Assembly (NCBI RefSeq): GCF_008086175.1
Contig: NZ_VSKM01000009.1
Span: 62,001 to 126,000, forward strand
Length of the DNA stretch: 64,000 nt
Reading direction: 5' to 3'
DNA from: Bizionia saleffrena
Lineage (GTDB): Bacteria > Bacteroidota > Bacteroidia > Flavobacteriales > Flavobacteriaceae
The translations under genes were made by a program, and so were the position numbers. Below, piece by piece: positions 36,074 to 44,437 of this stretch. Positions within the stretch are counted from its first letter, which is position 1. Each line of letters starts with the position of its first letter. The notes under the pieces are model-generated. The model did no database searches, had not been told where the DNA came from, and saw only the letters and a program-made list of their open reading frames with translations.

Positions 36074-36865
36074 CTATTCTTTAGTTTTATACCAATCCCA
36101 CTGGATTACTTCAATATTATTATTTCTTTGTAATACTAATTCTCTAAATAATTCAACATTGCTTAAACCCTCTGTACCTCTGTAATGGTAAGGGTATACC
36201 TCTCTTGGAGCAAAAGCAACAACAGCGTCTGCCGCACTTTTAACCGTCATAGTGTACGGTAAATTCATGCAAATAAATGCTTTGTCAATATTCTTTAACG
36301 CTCTCATTTCAGGAATATCTTCCGTATCACCAGAGATATAAATACGCTGTTCACCCAAGGTTAAAATATAACCGTTACCTCGTCCTTTCGGGTGGTATTT
36401 AAGCGCTTCTTCTCTTAGATTGTACATTGGTACCGCTTCAACCGAGAAATTTCGTGCTTCTTGTATTTCTCCATTATTTAATACAATGGTCTGTGCTGCC
36501 AAGTTTTTGCTCATTTTTTCTTTTACAGCCGCAGGTGCTATAATTTTAGTACCCTGTAAATTAAAAGATTCTAAGGTTTGTAAACTAAAATGATCTTCGT
36601 GAATATCAGTTATCAAGATATAACTTGGAGACATATTAAGGTTTTTAGCTTTAAAATCGCCAACAGGATCAACGTAAATAATATCGACACCGTACTCAAT
36701 GCTCATCGTGGCGTGGTTTATTGGAATAATCTCTAAAGGTGTTTTTCTTGGTGCCTCTACTACTGTTTTTGTAGTGTCTTCCGTTTTAACGTCCGTTTTT
36801 TCGTCTGTTTTGCAGCTGCTAAAACTTAATAATGCCGCTAATACTATAATATTGGTGGTTCTCAT
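36074..36865 (-). CDS. Metallo-beta-lactamase-fold lipoprotein (UlaG-like)
   Basis: A 263-residue protein. The N-terminus is a lipoprotein signal (IIVLAALLSFSSC), followed by a Thr/Asp/Lys-rich linker to about residue 45. The MBL fold shows INHATMSIEYG, DPVGDF, ILITDIHEDHFSL (about residues 84-96), IYISGDTEDIPEM (about 175) and YPYHYRGTEG (about 227). The usual HxHxDH begins with Asp (DIHEDH), a variant I have seen in related Bacteroidota proteins. The reaction is unknown; it would be a metal-dependent hydrolase in the periplasm or on the outer membrane. Confidence 0.87.
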   Translation of the reverse strand: MRTTNIIVLAALLSFSSCKTDEKTDVKTEDTTKTVVEAPRKTPLEIIPINHATMSIEYGVDIIYVDPVGDFKAKNLNMSPSYILITDIHEDHFSLQTLESFNLQGTKIIAPAAVKEKMSKNLAAQTIVLNNGEIQEARNFSVEAVPMYNLREEALKYHPKGRGNGYILTLGEQRIYISGDTEDIPEMRALKNIDKAFICMNLPYTMTVKSAADAVVAFAPREVYPYHYRGTEGLSNVELFRELVLQRNNNIEVIQWDWYKTKE

Positions 36866-36969
36866 TTAACTATTTTTTATTTGAGGATAAATATAATTTG
36901 TTTATTTCAGACTAAAAATTAGTAGCTTATAAATATATTGCACTTTACAACAAATTAAATCGTTCTGCT

Positions 36970-37551
36970 ATGACACACAAAGTGAAAAATGTTGAAATTA
37001 TCACATTATCTAATGAATGGGCTCTTTTAAATCGGATAAATTTCGATTTTCAGTTCAAAAATAAAGAATGGCGAACGGTATCTCGCGAAGTCTATAATCG
37101 CAGTGATGCCGCGTGTGTTTTATTATATAATTCAGAAAAGCGAACGGTTATTTTAACGGCACAATTTAGAATGCCTGCGTATTTGAATACTAAAAATGAA
37201 GGGACGTCGATTGAAGTTTGTGCAGGGCTTATAGATGGAAATGAAAAGCCGCTTGAGTGCGTACTTCGAGAAACGGAGGAAGAAGTGGGCTACCGACTAC
37301 CAACCGCTATAAAAATAATGGAAGTTTATATGTCACCAGGTGCCATTACCGAAAAAATGCATTTATTTGTTGCCGAATATACACCAGAAATGAAAATAAA
37401 TTCTGGCGGCGGATTGGAGGGTGAAAATGAAGAGATAGCCGTTTTGGAAATGCCATTCACTGAAGCGTTACAACTTTTAAAAGATAACAGCATTCGAGAT
37501 GCTAAAACGGTTATTTTACTTCAATATGTGCAATTACAGAACCTTATTTAA
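36970..37551 (+). CDS. nudK: GDP-mannose pyrophosphatase (NUDIX)
   Basis: A 193-residue NUDIX hydrolase. The box GLIDGNEKPLECVLRETEEEVGYRLP (about residues 86-111) contains the RETEEEVG core. The sequence ahead (EWRTVSREVYNRSDAACVLLYN) and after (VYMSPGAITEKMHLFVAEYTP) follows the NudK pattern for GDP-mannose/ADP-ribose-type substrates. Its end overlaps the convergent GNAT gene by 4 bp. Confidence 0.88.
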   Translation: MTHKVKNVEIITLSNEWALLNRINFDFQFKNKEWRTVSREVYNRSDAACVLLYNSEKRTVILTAQFRMPAYLNTKNEGTSIEVCAGLIDGNEKPLECVLRETEEEVGYRLPTAIKIMEVYMSPGAITEKMHLFVAEYTPEMKINSGGGLEGENEEIAVLEMPFTEALQLLKDNSIRDAKTVILLQYVQLQNLI

Positions 37552-38015
37552 TTTGGCTTATATTCCATTTTAATATCACAGCGCTCATAAACACAGTGGT
37601 CTTCAACAGGAATTTCTTTAAAACCATATTTTCTATACAAATGAATAGCATTTTCTAACTTACGGCTAGAATATAACAGTAATCGGAAATCGTTTTTTCG
37701 GGTCGCAAAATCGATACAAAATTCTAAAAGCTGCTGACCAATTTTTTGTCCGCGATAATCTGGTGAGACCGCCATTTTTGTGAGTTCGTAAGCGTCTTGA
37801 TTAGGTAAAGGTATTAGTGCAAAAGTCCCTACAATGGTACCCTCAAGTTTAGCGAAAAAGATAAATCCGCCTTTATTAATTATATACGTTTCAGGATTCG
37901 AGAGCACTTTTTCATCGTAAGGCTCTACTTCAAATAATGCGCTAAGCCATTCTATATTTAAGTTATAAAAAGCTGCAGCGTTATCGGGCGTAAAAGGAAC
38001 TATTGTTAAAGACAT
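37548..38015 (-). CDS. GNAT family N-acetyltransferase
   Basis: A 155-residue single-domain GNAT enzyme. It has the family order: FFAKLEGTIVGTFALIP (about residues 54-70), ELTKMAVSPDYRGQKIGQQLLEFCIDFA (about 78-105, the acetyl-CoA pyrophosphate loop RGQKIG) and LYRKYGFKEIPVEDH (about 127). The substrate cannot be read from the sequence. It is transcribed convergently with nudK. Confidence 0.9.
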   Translation of the reverse strand: MSLTIVPFTPDNAAAFYNLNIEWLSALFEVEPYDEKVLSNPETYIINKGGFIFFAKLEGTIVGTFALIPLPNQDAYELTKMAVSPDYRGQKIGQQLLEFCIDFATRKNDFRLLLYSSRKLENAIHLYRKYGFKEIPVEDHCVYERCDIKMEYKPN

Positions 38016-38095
38016 TTAGTCATTGGGAATTTAAAGTATAATGTGTTGTCATTGCGAAGCACAAAATGATAGGTGACAAATTTACAACTATTATT

Positions 38096-39121
38096 TTACT
38101 CGTTTTTTGTATTTGCGTTTATAAAATCGGTAATGAAATAGGTGATTAGTTTCCCTACGGTAGTGGCTTGTTTTTTCTTTGGTGCGGCTTCGCAAATGTG
38201 TAAATATGTTGCATTTTTATGTTTTCCGAAGAAATGAATCACCTGTCGTGCTTTTTCTACCGAAAAACCGCTGGGCGTTTTTGCACTGCTGGGTATGTTT
38301 TTTATAGCATCGCAATCTATTTCAATTCCGAAAGGCTTTTTGCCGATGTGTTCTAACGCCCGTTTCAACTCGTTTTTGAAACTTAAACTTTTTCGCACTT
38401 CCAGGTCTTCAAACGTATTATAATTTAAGGCCTTTTTTGAGTTTAAGGAGTCATAGATAGCATTTGATATGTAATTTTCGTGTAACCCGAACATAAAGTA
38501 TTTATCTAAAAATCCTTCCGCGTAGGCGTAGCTAAAACCATTACCACTATGTCGGCCTTCGAGCGCTCTAAAATCGGTATGTGCATCAAGATTTAGGGCG
38601 TTAACAGATTGGTTGAGTGCGAGAGATGCGCCTTTAATATTACCATAGGCATTATTATGTCCGCCACCAATAATAATAGGCGTTTTGCCCGCTTTAACAA
38701 TGGTATAAATGGCGTCGCTAACCTCTTTATCAATTTGATCAACCAATCGCCTTAACTTTTTTAATTCTTTCGGGTTTTCTCTATCAAAAGCAGGCATCGC
38801 CATTATTTCCTCTGAAAAGTCTAAATGACCCAAAACAAGAACTTTATCGGCGTGAGTAAAAGGGTTACTTTGTATATTTAACAAAACTTTAATTGTAGCT
38901 TCAAAAGCCTTCGAAGTTCCGGTGTTACCGAGATTGGCATAAACCCCGACATCTTCAGGTATACCTAATATAACATAATTAACGTCTAAATTTTTTATAT
39001 TATCGTATATTTCGTTAGTTGAAGCTAATACTTTACAATGTTCGCCGAATTTAGTTTCTCCCGAACGTGTTTTTGTAAGCAATTCGAGTGTCGTGTTAGT
39101 TAATAAAACAAGTTTATCCAT
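38096..39121 (-). CDS. hutG: Formimidoylglutamase (arginase family)
   Basis: A 341-residue Mn-dependent ureohydrolase. Metal motifs are IIIGGGHNNAYGNIKG (about residues 149-164), NLDAHTDFRALEGRHSGNGF (about 175-194) and GIEIDCDAIKNIPSS (about 265-279). It would hydrolyse N-formimidoyl-L-glutamate to glutamate and formamide, the last step of histidine catabolism. hutI, the preceding enzyme, is 1.1 kb away on the same strand, which favours HutG over arginase or agmatinase. hutH and hutU are not in the window. Confidence 0.85.
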   Translation of the reverse strand: MDKLVLLTNTTLELLTKTRSGETKFGEHCKVLASTNEIYDNIKNLDVNYVILGIPEDVGVYANLGNTGTSKAFEATIKVLLNIQSNPFTHADKVLVLGHLDFSEEIMAMPAFDRENPKELKKLRRLVDQIDKEVSDAIYTIVKAGKTPIIIGGGHNNAYGNIKGASLALNQSVNALNLDAHTDFRALEGRHSGNGFSYAYAEGFLDKYFMFGLHENYISNAIYDSLNSKKALNYNTFEDLEVRKSLSFKNELKRALEHIGKKPFGIEIDCDAIKNIPSSAKTPSGFSVEKARQVIHFFGKHKNATYLHICEAAPKKKQATTVGKLITYFITDFINANTKNE

Positions 39122-39242
39122 ACAAATAATAACTGCGTTTAATGAAATTTAAAATTACAGTTTTATTTATTGAAAACCTTAAAAAGATAGCGTATTAATT
39201 CATTAAATTTATCACTAACTAAACTATATTAAATATTTCATT

Positions 39243-40127
39243 ATGACAAATAATACAGCAAATACTGGCTTAAAAGTCGCTTTAGGAATTGCTATTGTAC
39301 TTTTTATTGGCTTAAGTATCTTTTCATCTTCATTGTACAAAAACAGTAAAGAGACGGAAAAACAATTAACGGAAGAAAAAGCAACTGTACTTAAAGATTT
39401 AACCGCAATGTCTGCCCAATATGAGGTTGCAATGGGTGAAAGCAGGGTGGCAAATCAGAACTTAGTCGAAGCTAAAGCTAGAATTGATGGTTTAATCGAC
39501 TCGCTAAAGGTGTCTGAAACCAATATTAAAAGCCTTTGGCGCTACAAAAGCAAGTATATTGCTTTACAAAAAGAAATGGATATTGTTCTAGCCGAAAATG
39601 ATGAATTAAAGGTGCGTAATGTATTGTTATCTTCTTCTTTAGACAGTACTAAAGTGCGTTTAGAAGAACGTACAATGTTTACCGATTCGTTATTAATGCA
39701 AAATACAGAACTAGCAAATGTCGTAGAGAATGCGTCCGTTTTAAACGCTTTAAATTTGAAAGGTTTTGGTGTTATCGAACGTTCATCGGGAAAGTTAATT
39801 CCTACTGAGCGTGCAAGACGTAGCGATAAACTAAGAATCTGTTTTACTGTGGCTAAAAATAAATTAGTAAAAGCAGGAGATAAAGAGTTGTATGTACAAG
39901 TTATAGATCCTAAAAACAATATTTTAGGTGCGAATGAACAAATTACTTTTGGTGAGGATATTTTGAACTATAGTGTAATTAGTAAATTTAATTATGAAGA
40001 CGTTAACTTAGATATTTGCGAATTTATAATAAATAAAACAGATAACGATTTCGAGGAAGGACGTTATAGAGTAAACGTTTTTAATGGTGCCGATTTAGTT
40101 TCTAGTTCTCAATTTATATTAAAATAA
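39243..40127 (+). CDS. Membrane-anchored coiled-coil hypothetical protein
   Basis: A 294-residue protein with an N-terminal membrane helix (VALGIAIVLFIGLSIF), followed by a coiled coil of about 130 residues (KETEKQLTEEKATVLKDL to ELANVVENAS) and a C-terminal beta-rich domain of about 110 residues (GVIERSSGKLIPTERARRSDKL to SSQFILK). It is known to me as a conserved flavobacterial hypothetical protein with no function assigned. It lies between hutG and hutI, on the opposite strand. Confidence 0.8.
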   Translation: MTNNTANTGLKVALGIAIVLFIGLSIFSSSLYKNSKETEKQLTEEKATVLKDLTAMSAQYEVAMGESRVANQNLVEAKARIDGLIDSLKVSETNIKSLWRYKSKYIALQKEMDIVLAENDELKVRNVLLSSSLDSTKVRLEERTMFTDSLLMQNTELANVVENASVLNALNLKGFGVIERSSGKLIPTERARRSDKLRICFTVAKNKLVKAGDKELYVQVIDPKNNILGANEQITFGEDILNYSVISKFNYEDVNLDICEFIINKTDNDFEEGRYRVNVFNGADLVSSSQFILK

Positions 40128-40179
40128 TTGTTTTAATTTAAAGAAATAGATAGTACAATACAACCATAAAGCATAAAAT

Positions 40180-40215
40180 AAAAAGACCTGAAACGCGTTA
40201 GTTTTAGGTCTTTTT
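40180..40215. terminator. Bidirectional terminator
   Basis: AAAAAGACCTGAAAC, loop GCGTTA, GTTTTAGGTCTTTTT; a 15-bp stem with one G-U pair, between the coiled-coil gene and hutI. Confidence 0.88.
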
Positions 40216-40257
40216 TTTATATGAATCTAGTGTTTAATATGTAAAGTGGGGCAGAAG

Positions 40258-41496
40258 CTATTCTAGTAATTTTCCATTTATAATAACGTTTTCAATCAAG
40301 TTTTCTCCAAACGAATAGGGCAAATAGTTATAACTAGGCACTTGTTTTGTAATAATTAAATTTGCTTTTTTACCTTTTGTAATACTGCCATAAGCGTTAG
40401 AAATCCCCATGGCATACGCACCATTAATTGTTGCCGCGTTAATAGCTTCTTCTGGTGTTAATCTCATTTTTATGCATGCGGTGCTAACTACAAAATTCAT
40501 ATTTCCTGACGGCGTTGACCCCGGATTATAATCGGAGGCTAAGGCAAGCGGTAAACCAGCGTCTATGATTTTTCGGCCAGGTGTGTATGGAATACTTAAA
40601 AAGTAAGAGCACGATGGCAAGGCCACTGGCATGGTATTACTTCCTTTTAGAGCAGCAATATCATCGTCATTTAACTCTTCTAAATGATCTACACTTAACG
40701 CGTTGTGTTTTACAGATAAAGCGATACCACCAAAAGCATTAAATTGATTCACGTGAATTTTAGAGACCAAATTGTATTTTTTTCCAGCTTCCATAATACG
40801 CTCGGTATCTTCTAAAGAGAAATAGCCTTTTTCGCAAAAAACATCGACATAATCTGCCAAATTTTCTTCAGCGATCTTTGGCAGCATTTCATCAATAATT
40901 AAATCAATATAACCGTCTTTATTCTCTTTATATTCTTTTGGTAAAGCGTGTGCGCCTAAAAAAGTCGCTTTTATTTTAATAGGGAAATCGTTTTTTATAC
41001 GTTGTACAACACGTAGCATTTTTATTTCGGCCGCGGTTGTTAGTCCGTAACCCGATTTAATTTCCAATGCTCCAGTTCCTAATTTCATAACGCTTTTTAC
41101 ACGCCCTACAGACTGTTCGTAAAGAGCGTCTTCGGTAGTGTTTTGTAATTTTTCGGCAGAATTTACAATGCCGCCACCGCGATTAGCAATGTCCGCGTAA
41201 CTTAATCCATTAATTCTATCTACAAAATCTTGCTCGCGATTTCCTGCGTAAACAATATGAGTATGAGAATCGCACCAGGTGGGCATAACGATTTTTCCTG
41301 ACGCATCAATGGTGGTATCGGCTGTAATACCTTTACAATTATCCATTGTGCCAAAATCTATAATCGTATCTTTTTCGATTAACAAATAAGCGTTTTGTAA
41401 TGTTGGAAGTGTTTTCATTTCTTCACCAGAAACCTTTAAAACATTAGGTTCTCTAACTTGAAGAAGTTCTTGTATGTTAATTATTAATATAGACAT
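40258..41496 (-). CDS. hutI: Imidazolonepropionase
   Basis: A 412-residue amidohydrolase that opens imidazolone-propionate to N-formimidoyl-L-glutamate in histidine breakdown. Motifs are CDSHTHIVYAGNREQDFVDR (about residues 75-94, metal His), GLSYADIANRGGGI (about 97), ALEIKSGYGLTT (about 144), FLGAHALP (about 185), KIHVNQFNAFGG and ALASDYNPGSTPSGN (about 324). It is preceded by a small membrane protein gene on the same strand 14 bp upstream. Confidence 0.95.
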   Translation of the reverse strand: MSILIINIQELLQVREPNVLKVSGEEMKTLPTLQNAYLLIEKDTIIDFGTMDNCKGITADTTIDASGKIVMPTWCDSHTHIVYAGNREQDFVDRINGLSYADIANRGGGIVNSAEKLQNTTEDALYEQSVGRVKSVMKLGTGALEIKSGYGLTTAAEIKMLRVVQRIKNDFPIKIKATFLGAHALPKEYKENKDGYIDLIIDEMLPKIAEENLADYVDVFCEKGYFSLEDTERIMEAGKKYNLVSKIHVNQFNAFGGIALSVKHNALSVDHLEELNDDDIAALKGSNTMPVALPSCSYFLSIPYTPGRKIIDAGLPLALASDYNPGSTPSGNMNFVVSTACIKMRLTPEEAINAATINGAYAMGISNAYGSITKGKKANLIITKQVPSYNYLPYSFGENLIENVIINGKLLE

Positions 41497-41510
41497 AGTG
41501 TATAACTGTT

Positions 41511-41795
41511 TTATAGCGTTTGTGAAAAATCGGTACCATAGATAGTGAGTGCCGCATATAACATTAAAATAATTCCTAAAATCGTAATAATCCAGTTCAG
41601 TTTCTTGATGAAAAGTCTAGAAACAAAATAAACAAAAAGGGTAGAAATACCGATTATTGCTGGTGTCCACTTAATAATTGTCGACATAATACTATGGTCG
41701 CTAAAATTTGCTGAAAACGAAATACTACACGTAATTATTTCGAAGATAATAATAGCAATAATGTTATATTTTGAATTGTTTAATGCGTTTTTCAT
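41511..41795 (-). CDS. Small membrane protein
   Basis: A 94-residue protein with about three hydrophobic helices (YNIIAIIIFEIITCSISF, WTPAIIGISTLFVYFVS and WIITILGIILMLYAAL). No family was recognised. It lies 14 bp upstream of hutI and is probably on the same transcript, but a role in histidine breakdown is not supported by anything else. About 290 bp of gene-free sequence lies beyond it up to fumC, holding the fumC terminator. Confidence 0.65.
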   Translation of the reverse strand: MKNALNNSKYNIIAIIIFEIITCSISFSANFSDHSIMSTIIKWTPAIIGISTLFVYFVSRLFIKKLNWIITILGIILMLYAALTIYGTDFSQTL

Positions 41796-42029
41796 ACCTC
41801 AAATATAAGACAAATAGAAGAGTTTCTAGGGGTTTGAAGGTGGGGTTTTTGGTGATCATTACAACAGTACAATAAAAATGGAATACAGATTTTTGAGTCA
41901 GAAGTCAAGAGTTAAAAAATAAGGTTATAGTTTCAATTTCTTATTAAAGAGAATAGAATATGTAAACAAGATATGTCGCTTTGTAACCTTCGTCTGCCTC
42001 TTAAAATAAACGAAACTTACTGAAACTAA

Positions 42030-42063
42030 AAAAGCCAAAATGCAGTGATGCATTTTGGCTTTT
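42030..42063 (-). terminator. fumC terminator
   Basis: A perfect 15-bp stem (AAAAGCCAAAATGCA / TGCATTTTGGCTTTT) with loop GTGA, just past the fumC stop; the A tract on the left gives the U tract for reverse-strand transcription. Confidence 0.9.
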
Positions 42064-42082
42064 AATATAATAGTCTAGTCGA

Positions 42083-43480
42083 TTATTTAAGTGACCCCAC
42101 CATTTCTTCTGGTTTTACCCATTCGTCATATTCTTCAGCAGTAACGTAACCTAAGTTTACAGCTTCCGTTTTTAAGGTTGTACCATTTTTGTGTGCTGTG
42201 TTAGCTATTTCAGCTGCTTTATAATATCCTATTTTAGTATTTAAAGCGGTAACAAGCATTAAAGAGTTATTTAATAACTGCTTAATGACATCGTAGTTTG
42301 GCTCAATTCCGCTAGCACAATGCGCGTTAAAACTCGAACACGCATCACCTATTAATTGAGCAGATTGTAAAAGGTTTGCAGCCATCATAGGTTTAAAGAC
42401 GTTAAGTTCGTAATGTCCTTGCATACCACCAACAGTTACAGCAACGTCGTTACCCATAACTTGTGCACAAACCATTGTTAAAGCCTCACATTGTGTAGGA
42501 TTTACTTTTCCTGGCATAATAGAGCTACCTGGCTCGTTTGCTGGAATATTAATCTCACCAATACCACTTCTTGGGCCCGAAGCCATCATTCTAATATCGT
42601 TAGCAATTTTATTTAATGATACGGCTAATTGTTTTAATGCGCCGTGCGTTTCTACAATAGCATCGTGAGCCGCTAAAGCTTCAAATTTATTTGGCGCTGT
42701 AATAAAAGGTTTCCCTGTAAACTCCGAGATATATTTCGCTACCAAAACATCGTATCCTTTTGGCGTGTTTAATCCCGTACCAACAGCGGTTCCGCCTAAA
42801 GCAATTTCGCTTAAATGTGGTAATGTGTTTTCTAAAGCTTTTAAGCCGTAGTCTAATTGCGCCACATAACCAGAAAATTCCTGACCAAGTGTTAAAGGTG
42901 TCGCATCCATCAAGTGTGTTCTACCAATTTTTACAACCTCTTTAAAAGCAATTGCTTTTTCGTTGATGGTGTTTCTTAATTTAATAACCCCAGGAATCGT
43001 GTTTTCTACTACTTTTTTATAGGCAGCAATATGCATTCCTGTTGGAAAGGTATCGTTAGACGATTGCGATTTGTTAACATCGTCGTTTGGCTGAATCGTT
43101 TTTTCTCCTTCACCAACCACATGTCCTGCCAATTGGTGAGCTCTATTTGCAATCACCTCATTCACGTTCATATTACTTTGCGTACCAGAACCCGTTTGCC
43201 AAATGACTAATGGAAACTGGTCGTCGTGTTTACCTTCTAAAATCTCATCACACACAGTAGCAATTAAGTCTCTTTTTTCGCTAGATAAAACGCCAAGTTC
43301 ACAGTTTGTATAAGCGGCCGCTTTTTTTAAGTAAGCAAATCCGTGAACAATCTCTAAGGGCATTGAGGCTGCTGGACCAATTTTAAAGTTGTTTTTAGAG
43401 CGTTCCGTTTGTGCGCCCCAAAGTTTATCTGCAGGCACTTTTACATCGCCCATTGTGTCTTTTTCTATTCTAAATTCCAT
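42083..43480 (-). CDS. fumC: Class II fumarate hydratase
   Basis: A 465-residue iron-free fumarase of the TCA cycle (fumarate + water to malate). Signatures are [17 protein letters not shown] (about residues 19-35), [20 protein letters not shown] (about 93-112), [20 protein letters not shown] (about 131), [16 protein letters not shown] (about 182) and [17 protein letters not shown] (about 315). The length and ending are standard. It is monocistronic, with its own promoter box and terminator. Confidence 0.97.
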   Translation of the reverse strand: MEFRIEKDTMGDVKVPADKLWGAQTERSKNNFKIGPAASMPLEIVHGFAYLKKAAAYTNCELGVLSSEKRDLIATVCDEILEGKHDDQFPLVIWQTGSGTQSNMNVNEVIANRAHQLAGHVVGEGEKTIQPNDDVNKSQSSNDTFPTGMHIAAYKKVVENTIPGVIKLRNTINEKAIAFKEVVKIGRTHLMDATPLTLGQEFSGYVAQLDYGLKALENTLPHLSEIALGGTAVGTGLNTPKGYDVLVAKYISEFTGKPFITAPNKFEALAAHDAIVETHGALKQLAVSLNKIANDIRMMASGPRSGIGEINIPANEPGSSIMPGKVNPTQCEALTMVCAQVMGNDVAVTVGGMQGHYELNVFKPMMAANLLQSAQLIGDACSSFNAHCASGIEPNYDVIKQLLNNSLMLVTALNTKIGYYKAAEIANTAHKNGTTLKTEAVNLGYVTAEEYDEWVKPEEMVGSLK

Positions 43481-43504
43481 AATTTGTGGTTTATTTTAGT
43501 CCCA

Positions 43505-43512
43505 CAAATTTA
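43505..43512 (-). promoter_or_regulatory. -7 box for fumC
   Basis: Reverse-strand TAAATTTG, an exact TAnnTTTG match, 24 bp upstream of the fumC ATG. A -33 TTG (43538-43540) lies 25 bp upstream of the box, slightly far. Confidence 0.5.
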
Positions 43513-43761
43513 CAATTTTAAGTGCATTTATTATTTACAAACATAAGATATTTAGCACTATTCAGTTTTTTTCTTCGGAATTTATCCCGTTTCAAAAAAG
43601 GTAACGATTTTACATATTGAAAGTTAAATGTAAAACTAGAGAGGGCTTTCTTCATCTGAAAAAATCTAGTGTATTTAAACAATTAATTAATGAGACCCTA
43701 TAATCTGAAGCATAGAGTAGTGGTCTAATTAAATTTAAAAAGTATCATTTTAAGACCACTA

Positions 43762-43817
43762 AAAGGCGCTATAACCGGACGGCTCTTTTTTTTTAAACTA
43801 GAATTTTTAGCGCCTTT
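43762..43817. repeat. 10-bp inverted repeat
   Basis: AAAGGCGCTA at 43762-43771 pairs with TAGCGCCTTT at 43808-43817 across a 36-base loop containing a T run. Purpose unknown; it could be a remnant terminator or a regulator site. Confidence 0.4.
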
Positions 43818-43849
43818 CACAAAATCTGTTAATAATTATTGACTTTGTA

Positions 43850-43880
43850 TTGTTTAAAAAAGCAGTTTATCTTATCTTTG
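43850..43880 (+). promoter_or_regulatory. Promoter (TTG / TATCTTTG) for the small membrane protein gene
   Basis: TTG at 43850-43852, 20 bp spacing, TATCTTTG at 43873-43880. This is the best full match to the Bacteroidota promoter in the window, along with that at 22382. The ATG follows 30 bp after the box. Confidence 0.65.
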
Positions 43881-43910
43881 CTTTACATATAAAACAAGAC
43901 ACAATCAATT

Positions 43911-44084
43911 ATGTTCGAATTTGACCAATATTTAGGCTTTTTAGCATTCGTAACTATTTTAACCATAGGGTTTTGGTTAATGATATTTTTAACAGCTTTT
44001 ATTATTCCTTACTGGATTGGTGGAAGTATTATGGAGCGCTTAAAAGAAATTAGAGATGAAAAGAAAGCTAAGCGCGATGCTTAA
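43911..44084 (+). CDS. Small single-pass membrane protein, 57 residues
   Basis: A short gene: MFEFDQYLGFLAFVTILTIG opens it, with one or two hydrophobic segments (to about residue 40) and a basic, charged tail (MERLKEIRDEKKAKRDA). Not recognised. Support for coding comes from its placement between a full promoter (43850-43880) and a strong terminator (44107-44132), the membrane-type composition and the acid/basic amphipathic tail. Confidence 0.7.
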   Translation: MFEFDQYLGFLAFVTILTIGFWLMIFLTAFIIPYWIGGSIMERLKEIRDEKKAKRDA

Positions 44085-44106
44085 TTTTTAAATTATATAT
44101 ATTTAT

Positions 44107-44132
44107 AAAGGGAAACTATTCAGTTTCCCTTT
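44107..44132 (+). terminator. Terminator of the small membrane protein gene
   Basis: AAAGGGAAACT, loop ATTC, AGTTTCCCTTT; perfect 11-bp stem followed by a T tract. Confidence 0.88.
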
Positions 44133-44337
44133 TTTTATGTTCTAGCGTGAGAGGCATACTTTTTCAGGTCTGAGGTTTGCCTTAAACGGTTGTTAAACGT
44201 GCCATCGAAATAACAATTAGAGTCTTAAAGTTTCTCTAGCTATACAGTTCTATCTTAAATTTAATCACTTTGTTGCAAATCAAATTGGTGTATAGATTGC
44301 CAACAAGCCGGATTGCAATTAAAAACCCACAAAACAA

Positions 44338-44371
44338 AAAACCTGAACAGTAATTCTACTGTTCAGGTTTT
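44338..44371 (-). terminator. Terminator of the TonB-dependent receptor gene
   Basis: Perfect 15-bp stem AAAACCTGAACAGTA / TACTGTTCAGGTTTT with loop ATTC, 67 bp past the receptor's stop on the reverse strand. Confidence 0.88.
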
Positions 44372-44437
44372 AATATGTGTTGGTAATCCTTATAAGAATT
44401 TATAGTAATTCTTTAGTATTTAATTGTATTAAGGCGA

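Larger units (their letters stand above)
43481..43910. other. Intergenic region with two divergent promoter boxes and an inverted repeat
   Basis: 430 bp without a supported gene. It holds the fumC -7 box (43505-43512, reverse strand), an inverted repeat AAAGGCGCTA (43762-43771) / TAGCGCCTTT (43808-43817), and a -33/-7 promoter at 43850-43880 for the small gene at 43911. Confidence 0.6.
44085..44437. other. Intergenic region holding two terminators
   Basis: 353 bp with no gene seen: the small gene's terminator at 44107-44132 and the TonB-dependent receptor's terminator at 44338-44371. The sequence between them carries nothing recognisable. Confidence 0.65.

Noticed and set aside
43740-43820. 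Possible RNA gene or terminator in the AAAGGCGCTA/TAGCGCCTTT inverted repeat
   Set aside because: The loop is 36 bases, no T tract follows the second arm and nothing points to a small RNA; kept only as a repeat.
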